In this document: one piece after another, positions 24,418 to 32,387 of the stretch
Layout of the letters: each line of letters begins with the position of its first letter
Position numbering within the stretch: the first letter of the stretch is position 1
NCBI GenBank assembly: GCA_943331105.2
Contig: CALQKH020000020.1
Location: 1 to 32,387, forward strand
From: Akkermansia muciniphila
GTDB lineage: Bacteria > Pseudomonadota > Gammaproteobacteria > Burkholderiales > Burkholderiaceae_C
Direction of reading: 5' to 3'
DNA: 32,387 nucleotides
Notes under the pieces: generated by a model
Told to the model about the DNA's origin: nothing
The model's database searches: none
The model's input: only the letters and a program-made list of their open reading frames with translations
Translations under genes and position numbers: made by a program

Positions 24418-24446
24418 ATGATAATAGTTTATCAATAGCAAGACAA
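24418..24446 (-). promoter_or_regulatory. Promoter of the zinc-uptake operon
   Basis: On the minus strand, TTGTCT (24446-24441) and TATCAT (24423-24418) are 17 bp apart. The Zur-type box overlaps the -10, which fits repression when zinc is plentiful. Confidence 0.5.
24419..24434. promoter_or_regulatory. Zur/Fur-type box
   Basis: TGATAA (24419-24424) and TTATCA (24429-24434) are perfect inverted copies around TAGT. It lies between the divergent zinc-uptake operon and the Fur-family gene, so it probably controls both. Confidence 0.7.
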
Positions 24447-24471
24447 TGTTTTTTTGCAGTAAGCTCGCGGC

Positions 24472-24843
24472 GTGGAAAGATCAACCCGTCAAAGAACCGC
24501 GATCGCGCAAGCCCTGGCTGCTGTCGGGCAACCGCTGCTGCCCCAAGAGCTGCTGTTGGAAGCGCAAAAAAATGTGCCCAGCCTGAGCTTGGCCACGGTG
24601 TACCGTAACCTCAAGGGTTTGGTCGAAGACGGTGTGGTGGATGTGGTGGTTTTGCCGGGTGAGGCCACCCGTTATGAGTCGCACAGGCACCACCACCACC
24701 ACCATTTCCACTGCAGCAGTTGCCAAAAGGTCTTTGACATCGATGCCTGCCCGGGCGATCTAGGTCACTTGCTGCCCAAAGGGTATGAGCTCGCATCGCA
24801 CGAGCTGACCTTTTACGGCCGCTGCGCGGGTTGCGCGGCCTGA
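24472..24843 (+). CDS. zur: Fur-family zinc uptake regulator
   Basis: The 123-residue DNA-binding repressor starts at GTG 24472 and has no strong ribosome site. The N-terminal winged helix includes LPQELLLEAQ and SLATVYRNLKGLVEDGVV. The dimerisation part has a run of histidines (SHRHHHHHHFHCSSC) and two Cys-x2-Cys pairs (CSSC and CAGC), the structural zinc site of the family. Divergent orientation from the zinc-uptake operon, with a Fur-type palindrome between them, supports Zur rather than Fur. Its 3' end faces tolC with a 23-bp gap. Confidence 0.88.
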   Translation: MERSTRQRTAIAQALAAVGQPLLPQELLLEAQKNVPSLSLATVYRNLKGLVEDGVVDVVVLPGEATRYESHRHHHHHHFHCSSCQKVFDIDACPGDLGHLLPKGYELASHELTFYGRCAGCAA

Positions 24844-24866
24844 GTCGCCTGACCCGCTGAGGTCGA

Positions 24867-26171
24867 TCAGGGGCGCAGCAGGGCGTCCAGATTCTTCACA
24901 TCGTCCACTTTGAGCACTCCGGCCGCTTGGCGCAGGCGCAATTGGCCCACCAGCACATCGTGCCGGGCCTTGGCCAGATCGCGTTTGGTCTGGAACAGCT
25001 GGCTTTGGCTGTTGAGCACATCGATGTTGATGCGCACACCCACTTGGTAACCCAGCTTGTTGGCATCCAAAGCGCTTTGGCTGGAGGCTTCGGCCGCTTG
25101 CAGGGCCTTGATTTGGCTCAAACCCGATTCGACCCCAAAAAACGCGGTGCGTGTGGACTGGGCCACATTGCGCTGCGCGGCTTCCAGGTCGTTGCGTGCT
25201 TTTTCTTCCAGGGCCACCGTTTCACGGATGCGGTTTTGGCTGGCTTGCCCGGTGTACAGCGGCATGTTGAAGGCCAAGCCGATGGTGGCGGTGTTGTTGT
25301 TGACTTGAACTGCTGAGCCGTTTTGGAACCGGGCCAATCCATAACTGGCATTCAGGTCCAAGGTGGGCTTTTCGGCAGCTTTGGCCTTCTCGATTTCGAG
25401 GCGGGCCACTTCCAAGGCGATGCGGGCCGCGGTGAGGTTGCCGTTGTCCTGGCTTGATTGGGCCACCCACGACTGAACGGTCCCGGTTTGCAGTCGGTCG
25501 ATGTTGGCCGCCGCCATCAAGGGCTGTGGTTTGACCTGAGGTTGCCCCACGGTGTCGGACAAGATGCCTTGTTTGACGCGCAAATCGTTGTCGGCGGCGA
25601 TCTCTTGGGCGGTCACCAAGTCAAAGCGGGCTTGGGCTTCGCGGGTGTCGGTGATGGTGGAGGTGCCGACCTCGAAATTGCGTTTGGCCGCGGCCAGCTG
25701 TTCAGAGACCGCTGATTTTTGGGCCTTCACAAAGTTCAGGCTCTCTTGGGCGGTCAGTACGTCAAAGTAAGCCTGGCTCAAGCGCACGATCAAGTCTTGC
25801 TCCGCGATCTTGAGTTGGGCCTCACCCAGCGCCACTTGTTTCATGCCTTGCTCATAGCTGGCCTTGTTGCCCGGACGGTACAGGGGCTGACTGCCGCTGA
25901 ATGTCATGTTGCGGGCGCCCGTTTGTCGGTTGAGCGTTGGGAGTTCGATGTTGCTTTCGGACATGTTGGCGCCCAAGTTGGCTGTTGGGCGAAGCAGCGC
26001 TTTGGCTTGCTCGGCGCGGGCCAGGCTGGCATCGTATTGCGAACGGGCCGATTTGTAGGTGGCGTCGTGTGCTTTGGCCGCCTCGAACAATTGGGACAAG
26101 CTTTGGGCCGAGGCGGGGCCAGTGAAGGCGGCCATCAGGGCCAAAGTCAGGGGCAGGGTGCGCAGTGTCAT
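24867..26171 (-). CDS. tolC: TolC-family outer-membrane efflux channel
   Basis: The protein has 434 residues from ATG 26171, chosen because GAAGAGA lies upstream and the protein then begins with a clean signal peptide (TLPLTLALMAAFTGPASA). ATG 26186 would add five residues. The body shows two OEP repeats of long helical coiled coil, for example LRVKQGILSDTVGQP and the repeat ending SALDANKLGYQVGVRINIDV. It forms the trimeric outer-membrane exit duct for drug efflux or type I secretion. It closes a minus-strand run that begins with a TetR regulator and an RND pump, and it is probably the channel for that pump. Confidence 0.92.
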   Translation of the reverse strand: MTLRTLPLTLALMAAFTGPASAQSLSQLFEAAKAHDATYKSARSQYDASLARAEQAKALLRPTANLGANMSESNIELPTLNRQTGARNMTFSGSQPLYRPGNKASYEQGMKQVALGEAQLKIAEQDLIVRLSQAYFDVLTAQESLNFVKAQKSAVSEQLAAAKRNFEVGTSTITDTREAQARFDLVTAQEIAADNDLRVKQGILSDTVGQPQVKPQPLMAAANIDRLQTGTVQSWVAQSSQDNGNLTAARIALEVARLEIEKAKAAEKPTLDLNASYGLARFQNGSAVQVNNNTATIGLAFNMPLYTGQASQNRIRETVALEEKARNDLEAAQRNVAQSTRTAFFGVESGLSQIKALQAAEASSQSALDANKLGYQVGVRINIDVLNSQSQLFQTKRDLAKARHDVLVGQLRLRQAAGVLKVDDVKNLDALLRP

Positions 26172-26240
26172 GGCTTTTCTCTTCATCAAAGACGGCCCAT
26201 CATGGGTCGAGGGTGAACCGAAAACCGGCTCACAGTGGGC

Positions 26241-26570
26241 TCAATAAACCGGGACGCTCGGGTCGACTTGCGCCGACCAAGCGTGGATGCCGCCTGCCAC
26301 ATTCACGACTTGAAAGCCGTGTTGCAACAAGAAGCTGGCCACCTGCATGCTGCGGCCACCATGGTGGCAAAAGCAGGCGATCGGGCGTGTTTTGTCGAGC
26401 TCGTCCAAGCGGGCCGGAATGGACTGCATGGGCATGTGCACCAGGTCCAGCGCTTCGGGTTTGGCGCAGGCCGTCTGCACTTCCCAAGCTTCGCGCACAT
26501 CCAGCAGAATGGGCCGCTGGGTTTGCTGGCTGGCCCATTCGGCGACTTGGGCGGGGTAGATCTGTTCCAT
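26241..26570 (-). CDS. Rhodanese-like domain protein
   Basis: This single-domain rhodanese has 109 residues from ATG 26570. The active-site loop is CHHGGRS with the persulfide-forming Cys, and LLDVREAWEVQTA is the typical N-terminal motif. It probably carries sulfane sulfur in the cytoplasm; the acceptor is unknown. It lies eight bases after pcm and before tolC. Confidence 0.9.
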   Translation of the reverse strand: MEQIYPAQVAEWASQQTQRPILLDVREAWEVQTACAKPEALDLVHMPMQSIPARLDELDKTRPIACFCHHGGRSMQVASFLLQHGFQVVNVAGGIHAWSAQVDPSVPVY

Positions 26571-26577
26571 GATGACC

Positions 26578-27237
26578 TCAGAATTTGAAGCGGGAAGGCT
26601 CTGCAAAGCCCGACAGGCGTGGGGCGTTGCAGTCCCAAGGTTCGGTGGTGCTCCAGCTGTTTTCGCCGCTGCGGGTGATCAAGGTGGTGCGCATCATGGG
26701 CTCATCGCCCACGATGGCGACCAAACGGCCGCCAATGCTCAGTTGTTGCAGCAAAACCGCAGGCACTTCGGCCACCGAGCCGCTCAGCAAAATGGCGTCA
26801 AAGGGGCCGTCAGAGGCCGCGCCCTGGCTGCCATCGGCTTGGCGCACAGTGACGTTGTTCACGCCCGCTTTTTGCAAATTGCTTTGGGCTTGGGCAGCCA
26901 GTGTGGCGTCCAATTCCAAGCTCAGCACGTTGGCGGCTTGGTGACCCAGCAAGGCGGCCATGAAGCCCGAGCCTGTTCCGATGTCCAGCACTTTGTCTGT
27001 TTTGCGCACTGCCAGGTCTTGCAGCAGTCGGGCTTGCACACGGGGCGCCAGCATGACCTGGTTGGGCGCTTGGCCCAGGGGGATTTCCATGTCCACAAAG
27101 GCCAAGGCTTTGTGCGCCAAGGGGGCAAAATCTTCGCGCCGAACGGTGGACAGCAGTGCCAACACATTCGGGTCCAGCACTTCCCAGGGGCGGATTTGCT
27201 GTTCAATCATGTTGAAGCGGGCTTGTTTCAGATCCAT
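26578..27237 (-). CDS. pcm: Protein-L-isoaspartate O-methyltransferase family protein
   Basis: The 219-residue SAM-dependent methyltransferase has motif I VLDIGTGSGFMAALL and the family N-terminal RFNMIEQQIRPWEVLD. It also has APRVQARLLQDL in place of the usual SQPYIVA-type active-site region. It would repair isoaspartyl residues in damaged proteins. The active-site region is divergent (APNQVMLAPRVQARLL), as is common in the second-type Burkholderiales Pcm proteins, so the substrate is less sure. It lies between the RND pump and rhodanese genes. Confidence 0.85.
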   Translation of the reverse strand: MDLKQARFNMIEQQIRPWEVLDPNVLALLSTVRREDFAPLAHKALAFVDMEIPLGQAPNQVMLAPRVQARLLQDLAVRKTDKVLDIGTGSGFMAALLGHQAANVLSLELDATLAAQAQSNLQKAGVNNVTVRQADGSQGAASDGPFDAILLSGSVAEVPAVLLQQLSIGGRLVAIVGDEPMMRTTLITRSGENSWSTTEPWDCNAPRLSGFAEPSRFKF

Positions 27238-27288
27238 GTGCGGTAACTCCTGCGGGCGTGATCGGGTATCAGGTTCAAAAACTTCATT

Positions 27289-30200
27289 TTAAGCGGCGTG
27301 GGTGTCTTGACTCTGACGCGCAGGGGCCAGTCCTGCTTTGCGCCGCAACCATTGCGCCAAGTCGTCCATGTAGCAATAGACCACCGGCACCACCACCAAG
27401 GTCAGCAGCGAGGAGGTGATGACCCCGCCAATGACCGCTTGGCCCATGGGTGCGCGTTGTTCAGAGCCCTCGCTCAAGGCAAAAGCCAAGGGCACCATGC
27501 CAAAGATCATGGCCAAAGTGGTCATCAAAATGGGGCGCAGACGCACCTTGGCCGCCATCAGCAAAGCTTCGTTGCGCGGCAGACCAGGGACCAGCATGCC
27601 GTTGGCATCGGGTTGGTCGGCACGGGCCCGGATGGCGAAATCGATCAGCAAAATCGCATTTTTGGTGGCCAAGCCCATCAGCATGATGACGCCGATGATG
27701 GAGAACATCGACAAAGTGGAGCCAAACACCATGAGGGCCAAGACCACACCGATCAGGGTCAGGGGCAGGGAAGTCATGAGGGCCAAGGGCTGGAAAAAGC
27801 TCTTGAACTGGCTGGCCAGGATCATGTAAATGAAGATCACCGCCATCAGCAGGGCCGACAAGGCGTAGCCAAAGGACTCGGCCATGTTTTTGGTGGAGCC
27901 GCCAAAGCTGTAGCGGTAGCCGGGGGGCAGGTTCAGGCTGTCCATGGCCGCCCGCACGTCGGCAGACACTTCGCCTGCCGAGCGCCCGAACACGTTGGCA
28001 TTGATGGCCACTTCGCGCATCATGTCGCGCCGGTTGATTTGGTTGGAGCCGGTGGTTTCGGTGACGTGCGCCACCTGACCCAAACGCACGATGCGCGGGC
28101 TGCCGTCAGGCGCACTGCCCACCACAAAGGGCAGCCGCGCCAGATCTTGAGGGCTGTTGCGGGCTTCGGGTGAGAGGCGCACATTCACGTCGTAGGTTTG
28201 GTCGTCCGGGGCGCGCCAATTGCCCACGGTTTGCCCAGCCACCAGCGTGCGCAAAGGCCCGGCCAGCTGCGCGGTGCCCAGCCCCAAGTCGGATGCGGCA
28301 TCGCGCTGAATTTCAATCTGCACCATGGGTTTGAAGGGCTTCACGCTGGAGTCCAAATCGACCAAGCCGGGAATCGCGCGCACTTTGTCCAAGGCCAACA
28401 ATGCCAGGCGTTCGAGCTCTTGCTGGTCGGGGCCTTTGAGAGAAAACTCGATTTGTTTGTTGCCCCCCACAGCATCCAGCAAACCCGCGTGCGTCAAGGC
28501 CACCCCGGGCACATGCTTCAGGCGGTCGCGCAATACAGCGGACATTTGATCGGCATTGCGGTCGCGGTTTTTGCGGTCCACCAAGCGGATGTAAAGGTTG
28601 ACGTTGTTTTTTCCCTGGGCGTTGGCGGTGTTGATGGTGCTCAGGGTGTAGACCACCTCGGGGAACTCGCGCAAAATGGCTTCGACCTGTCGGGCCTTGG
28701 CTTCGGTGGCTTCCAGCGAAGTGCCCACCGGGGTCTCAAACTTGAGCGAGGTTTCTGAAAAGTCGGCTTTGGGTACGAACTCGGTGCCCAGCAAGCGGAT
28801 CATGAACAGACTGGCCACAAAGATGGTCAAAGCCAAAAATACCGTGGCTTTTTTGTACACCAAGGCCCAACGCAACAGGGCTTGGTAGCCATCGGCCAAA
28901 CGCTCGGTGCCTTGGTCAAACCAACCGGTCACCTGGCCAATGCTTTTGTCGTACCAGTTTGCAGGCGCGTGCTGTTTGCCGTGTGCGTCGATGGCCGGGT
29001 CGTGCCAAATGCTGGACAACATCGGGTCCAGGGTGAAGCTGACGAACATGGAGATCATCACCGCCGCCACGATGGTGATGCCGAATTCGTGGAAAAACTT
29101 GCCGATGATGCCTTCCATGAAGCCAATCGGCAAAAACACGGCCACGATGGACAAGGTGGTGGCCAACACGGCCAAGCCAATTTCTTGCGTGCCATCCATG
29201 GATGCTCGGTAAGCATCTTTGCCCATCTGTACATGGCGCACGATGTTTTCGCGCACGACGATGGCGTCGTCGATCAACAGGCCCACGCACAAACTCAGCG
29301 CCATCAGCGTGATCATGTTGATGGTGAAGCCAAACATCTGCATGAACATGAAGGTGCCGATGATGGAGATCGGCAGCGTCAGCCCGGTGATCACAGTCGA
29401 ACGCCAGGAGTTGAGGAACAAAAACACAATCAACACCGTCAGCACTGCGCCTTCGATCAGGGTTTGGCGCACGTTGTTGACCGACAAACGGATGGGGCGC
29501 GAGTTGTCGGTGATGGGCTCGAGTCTGAGGCCCTTGGGCAGTTGGGCCTGCATGTCGGCCACCGCCTTGACCAAGCCATCGACCACCTGAATGGTGTTCT
29601 CGTCTTGTGACTTTTGCACCGACATCAAGAGGGTGCGCTGGCCGTTGTACAGCGCGAGGTTTTCCAGCTCTTGTGCGCCATCTTGCACGGTGGCCACTTG
29701 CGACAGGCGAATGGGCGTGCCGTTTTTGCGCGCCACGATGATGCGCCCAAAGTCTTCGGGTCTGACCATGCGCGAGCTGATTTGCACCGCACGTTCTTGC
29801 TGCAGCGACCGGATGGCGCCGACAGGCAAGTCTTGGTTTTCGTTGCGCACCGCAGCCACCACCTGCTCAGCGGTGATGCCCAAAGCCTCCATCTTGGCCG
29901 GTTGCAAATACAGGTTGATCTCACGTTTGCTGCCACCCACCATGGTGACCGAGCCGACACCGCGCACGTTTTCCAAGCGCTTTTTCAGCACCTGTTCGGA
30001 CCAGTTGGTCAGCTCAACCGCGTTCAGTTGCTGGCCCTCGGGGATGACAGCGAGCGACCACACGGCGCGACTGGCTGGGTCAAACCGCAGGACACGGGGC
30101 TCTTTGACTTCGGTGCGCAGCAGCGGGCGCAGCGAGGCGACTTTTTCGCGCACATCCTCGGCGGCTTTGCGACCATCGATCTGCAGCTGAAATTCGATGA

Positions 30201-30474
30201 TCACCAAGGACTGGTTTTCGTAGCTGCGCGAAGTCAGTGCGCTGATGCCAGCGATGGAATTGACGCCTTCCTCGATCTTTTTAGAGACTTCACTCTCCAC
30301 GATCTCGGGGGAGGCACCCGGGTATTCGGTGCTGATGACCACCACGGGAAAATCGATGTTGGGAAACTGATCGACCTTCAGGCGTTGGTACGAAAAAAGG
30401 CCCATGACCACAATGGCCAACATGACCATGGTGGCAAAAACTGGGTTTTGCAGACTGACACGGGTGAACCACAT
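27289..30474 (-). CDS. RND efflux pump, inner-membrane component (HAE1 type)
   Basis: This 1061-residue protein has the full-length RND layout: a TM helix at 10-30, a large periplasmic loop, TM2-6, a second periplasmic loop from about residue 560, and TM8-12. The proton-relay aspartates are in [13 protein letters not shown] of TM4 (about residue 405). The pump extrudes drugs or lipophilic compounds using the proton gradient and works with the adaptor encoded just upstream (12 bp away) and a TolC-type channel. It belongs to the single-polypeptide AcrB/MexF-like group; the substrate is unknown. Confidence 0.95.
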   Translation of the reverse strand: MWFTRVSLQNPVFATMVMLAIVVMGLFSYQRLKVDQFPNIDFPVVVISTEYPGASPEIVESEVSKKIEEGVNSIAGISALTSRSYENQSLVIIEFQLQIDGRKAAEDVREKVASLRPLLRTEVKEPRVLRFDPASRAVWSLAVIPEGQQLNAVELTNWSEQVLKKRLENVRGVGSVTMVGGSKREINLYLQPAKMEALGITAEQVVAAVRNENQDLPVGAIRSLQQERAVQISSRMVRPEDFGRIIVARKNGTPIRLSQVATVQDGAQELENLALYNGQRTLLMSVQKSQDENTIQVVDGLVKAVADMQAQLPKGLRLEPITDNSRPIRLSVNNVRQTLIEGAVLTVLIVFLFLNSWRSTVITGLTLPISIIGTFMFMQMFGFTINMITLMALSLCVGLLIDDAIVVRENIVRHVQMGKDAYRASMDGTQEIGLAVLATTLSIVAVFLPIGFMEGIIGKFFHEFGITIVAAVMISMFVSFTLDPMLSSIWHDPAIDAHGKQHAPANWYDKSIGQVTGWFDQGTERLADGYQALLRWALVYKKATVFLALTIFVASLFMIRLLGTEFVPKADFSETSLKFETPVGTSLEATEAKARQVEAILREFPEVVYTLSTINTANAQGKNNVNLYIRLVDRKNRDRNADQMSAVLRDRLKHVPGVALTHAGLLDAVGGNKQIEFSLKGPDQQELERLALLALDKVRAIPGLVDLDSSVKPFKPMVQIEIQRDAASDLGLGTAQLAGPLRTLVAGQTVGNWRAPDDQTYDVNVRLSPEARNSPQDLARLPFVVGSAPDGSPRIVRLGQVAHVTETTGSNQINRRDMMREVAINANVFGRSAGEVSADVRAAMDSLNLPPGYRYSFGGSTKNMAESFGYALSALLMAVIFIYMILASQFKSFFQPLALMTSLPLTLIGVVLALMVFGSTLSMFSIIGVIMLMGLATKNAILLIDFAIRARADQPDANGMLVPGLPRNEALLMAAKVRLRPILMTTLAMIFGMVPLAFALSEGSEQRAPMGQAVIGGVITSSLLTLVVVPVVYCYMDDLAQWLRRKAGLAPARQSQDTHAA

Positions 30475-30486
30475 GCGCTCAATTCC

Positions 30487-31620
30487 TCAAGGTGTGGACT
30501 TGGCAGCCGCCGTGAACACCACTGCAACGCCTTCGCGCACCGGGCCGACACTGCCTGTCAAGACCTGCGCACCGGCGGTCAGGCCGCTGACGGCGATGAG
30601 GCTTTCACGCCCACCTTCGCTGCGCGCACCCGGTTGCACCGTGAGGTGCTGGATGACACCGTCTTGCACCACCTGCACATAGGGCTGGGGTTTGTCGGTG
30701 CGCACGCTGCTGACGGGAACAGCCAGCACCTGCACGCTTTGTGTGCCCAAGCTGCCTTGGGCAAACAGACCTTGGCGCAAGCCCTCACGGCCAGTGATGC
30801 CCAAATACACCACGATGTTGCGGCTGCCCATTTGGGCGCTGGGGTTGATGCGCAAGACCTTGGCGGCCACAGGCTCAGCGATGCCTTCAATGCTCAGTTG
30901 TGCGGTCATGCCGACCTTGACTCGGCTGGCTTCTTCGGCGCTCAGCGCCGCTTCCAACTCCAGCCGTGACAGGTTGATCACTTCGAGCAAGCGCGCCTCA
31001 ATGGCCACCCGCTCCCCGGGTTGGGCCAAGCGCTGCGCCACCACGCCGGACAAGGGCGAGCGCAGGGTGGCGTCAGCCAATGACTTGTTGGCCAGGTCCA
31101 GGGCTGCCAGCGCCGCCAGGTGGGTGGCTTTGGCGCCATTCAAGCTGGCTTGTGAGGCGAGCAGGGCGGTTTGTGAGATGAAGCCTTGGTTCACCAGCGC
31201 TTGGTTGTTGTCAAACTGGCGCTGTGCAATGTCCACTTGCGCCTTGGCTGCATCGGCTTGTTGCTGGGCTTGCCTGACGCGGGCGTGGAATTCGCTGGGG
31301 TCAATGCGGGCGACCACTTGGCCGGCCTGCACCGGGTCACCCTCGCGCACCGACATCTCTTGCAACTCGCCGGCGACCCTGGCCTTGATGATGGCGCTGT
31401 CGCTGGCTTTGAGGGGGCCCGAGACTGCGATGCCCAAGTTCAAGGTTTGGATTTGGGCTGTGAAGACGTCGGTACGGGCCAGTTCGATTCGGGGCACTGC
31501 GGCGGCCACAGAGGGGGCGGGCTTTTTGGCCGCTTGGCGCTGTTGGGCCCAGCGGGCAGCGCCTGCGACCAAAGTGGCCAAAGCCACAGCAGAAAGGATC
31601 CAGAGGGTCGATTTTTTCAT
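30487..31620 (-). CDS. RND efflux periplasmic adaptor (membrane fusion protein)
   Basis: The 377-residue protein has an N-terminal membrane anchor/signal (LWILSAVALATLVAGAARW), with no lipobox Cys. Next come a lipoyl-like half motif (REGDPVQAGQVVARIDPSEF), an alpha-helical hairpin (about 105-165), the second lipoyl half (LRSPLSGVVAQRLAQPGERV), a beta-barrel and a membrane-proximal domain. It links the RND pump to the outer-membrane channel. It is 12 bp upstream of the pump gene and 29 bp after the TetR gene, all on the minus strand. Confidence 0.95.
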   Translation of the reverse strand: MKKSTLWILSAVALATLVAGAARWAQQRQAAKKPAPSVAAAVPRIELARTDVFTAQIQTLNLGIAVSGPLKASDSAIIKARVAGELQEMSVREGDPVQAGQVVARIDPSEFHARVRQAQQQADAAKAQVDIAQRQFDNNQALVNQGFISQTALLASQASLNGAKATHLAALAALDLANKSLADATLRSPLSGVVAQRLAQPGERVAIEARLLEVINLSRLELEAALSAEEASRVKVGMTAQLSIEGIAEPVAAKVLRINPSAQMGSRNIVVYLGITGREGLRQGLFAQGSLGTQSVQVLAVPVSSVRTDKPQPYVQVVQDGVIQHLTVQPGARSEGGRESLIAVSGLTAGAQVLTGSVGPVREGVAVVFTAAAKSTP

Positions 31621-31649
31621 GGGTTCAAAGAATGGCGGTTCGGTGCGGA

Positions 31650-32354
31650 TCAGGCTTGTGACAGGCCGCGTGCCAACAATTGGGCGTGCAAAGCAATGAA
31701 GGCTTCGGGGTCTATTTGTTCATGGCTGGGGCAGCAAGGTCCCATGGAATGTTTCCACATCACCAAAAACAGCAAAGGAGACATCACCGAGTGCAGTGTC
31801 AAATCGACGTTGACTGCGAAAAATTCGCCACGGTCGATGCCGCGTTGCAAGGCGCTGCGCACCAAGGCATGCGCAGGCGTGATGACTTCGGTGCGAAAAA
31901 AATCAACCAAATCCGGGAAGTTGCTGGCCTCGCTCATCACCAGCTTGGAAATGCCGGAGGCCTTGGTCGCGCCATATCGCCGCCACCACTGGAGCATCAT
32001 CCATTCGATCAATTCGCTGCTGCTGCCCTGAAACTGCGCCACCTCGGCCGCGCCTTGGGCCACGGACGCGACGATGTTTTCGCGCACCACAGCCTTGAAC
32101 AGATCTTCCTTGCTGGGAAAGTACAAAAACAAGGTGCCTTTGGATACACCGGCCCTGGCCGCCACTTCTTCGACGCGGGTGGCGGCATAGCCTTTTTCCA
32201 CGAACAAATCCAAAGCGGCCTCGATCAGTTCACCGGGGCGGTCTTGTTTGCGGCGTTCACGCTTAGGCTGGGCTAGGGGGTCGGCGAGGTTCAAATGCTG
32301 AGGTTTAATGACTGACTGGTTATTAATGTACGCCGTGGGCGGCTCGGTCGTCAT
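31650..32354 (-). CDS. TetR-family transcriptional regulator of the efflux operon
   Basis: From ATG 32354 it has 234 residues; the exact start is unsure. The HTH is clear: GELIEAALDLFVEKGYAATR, then VEEVAARAGVSKGTLFLYF. The C-terminal ligand-binding domain is helical. It lies directly upstream of the adaptor and pump genes on the same strand and probably represses them until a pump substrate binds. The first 28 residues are unlike the family, no ribosome site precedes ATG 32354, and an operator-like sequence lies inside them. Translation may therefore really begin downstream, for example at TTG 32294. Confidence 0.85.
   Translation of the reverse strand: MTTEPPTAYINNQSVIKPQHLNLADPLAQPKRERRKQDRPGELIEAALDLFVEKGYAATRVEEVAARAGVSKGTLFLYFPSKEDLFKAVVRENIVASVAQGAAEVAQFQGSSSELIEWMMLQWWRRYGATKASGISKLVMSEASNFPDLVDFFRTEVITPAHALVRSALQRGIDRGEFFAVNVDLTLHSVMSPLLFLVMWKHSMGPCCPSHEQIDPEAFIALHAQLLARGLSQA
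32305..32326. promoter_or_regulatory. Possible TetR operator
   Basis: TTAAT (32305-32309) and ATTAA (32322-32326) flank TGACTGACTGG, which has repeated GACT units. It sits inside the weak N-terminal extension of the TetR reading frame and would be an operator if the true start is downstream. Confidence 0.3.
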
Positions 32355-32387
32355 GGCGTAGGCGCACACAGGCCATCACCAGGCGCA

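Noticed and set aside
24690..24710. CAC/CAT triplet run in zur
   Set aside because: It simply encodes the His run of the Zur metal region and is not a repeat element.
24844..24866. Terminator between zur and tolC
   Set aside because: Only a 5-bp imperfect stem with no T tract was found.
29614..30969. 451-codon open frame opposite the RND pump and adaptor
   Set aside because: It crosses two real genes antisense, has low-complexity His/Ala/Gly-rich sequence and no ribosome site.
1..32387. CRISPR array or complete insertion sequence
   Set aside because: No regularly spaced direct repeats, transposase or paired terminal repeats with target duplications were seen.

Overview
The window looks like a piece of a betaproteobacterial chromosome, most likely order Burkholderiales and family Comamonadaceae. 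This rests on the gene content (metK, slyX, an RlmN-like enzyme, waaA, a pcm/rhodanese/tolC run), GC-rich host codon use, and a Zur/zinc-uptake locus. No rRNA or tRNA gene was seen, so the assignment comes from gene style only.

Region 1 (1-2943) is the late end of a prophage. It holds the end of a 2OG-Fe(II) oxygenase translationally coupled to a SPASM-type radical SAM enzyme, a strong terminator, and a compact lysis cassette (a small one-TM protein, a holin-like membrane protein, and a T4-type lysozyme) with ATGA overlaps.

Region 2 (about 3000-7320) is visibly AT-richer and forms a restriction-modification block. An HNH nuclease with extra zinc-finger-like cysteines converges on an unusual tandem double DNA methyltransferase. 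The methyltransferase is co-transcribed with a small ribbon-helix-helix protein whose promoter is covered by a palindromic operator.

Region 3 (7412-10967) is a four-gene, tightly coupled operon with more GC-rich DNA. It encodes a 72-residue protein resembling the N-terminal domain of McrB-like proteins, a CD-NTase, a Cap15-like two-TM beta-barrel effector, and a 586-residue protein with a degenerate diadenylate-cyclase (DisA_N/DAC) fold. This is a CBASS anti-phage operon with non-standard extra components and is the most interesting system in the window.

Region 4 (10968-12017) is the apparent right edge of the island. On the minus strand it carries an AlpA/excisionase-like HTH gene followed by two small reading frames, one of them in frame with the HTH gene after an amber codon. 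Next come a large inverted repeat, an RNA-like structured stretch with a closing stem and two GCAG-loop hairpins, an intrinsic terminator, and a degenerate glycine-riboswitch-like stretch before an amidase gene.

Region 5 (12018-32387) is ordinary host chromosome. It contains an amidase; metK; slyX with a second RlmN/Cfr-family enzyme; an EamA exporter with ogt; a phosphomannomutase/phosphoglucomutase, glycosyltransferase and waaA envelope operon; and a zinc-uptake locus with a divergent zur and a Fur-type box but no ATPase gene. It ends with a minus-strand run of a TetR regulator, RND adaptor, RND pump, pcm, rhodanese and tolC.
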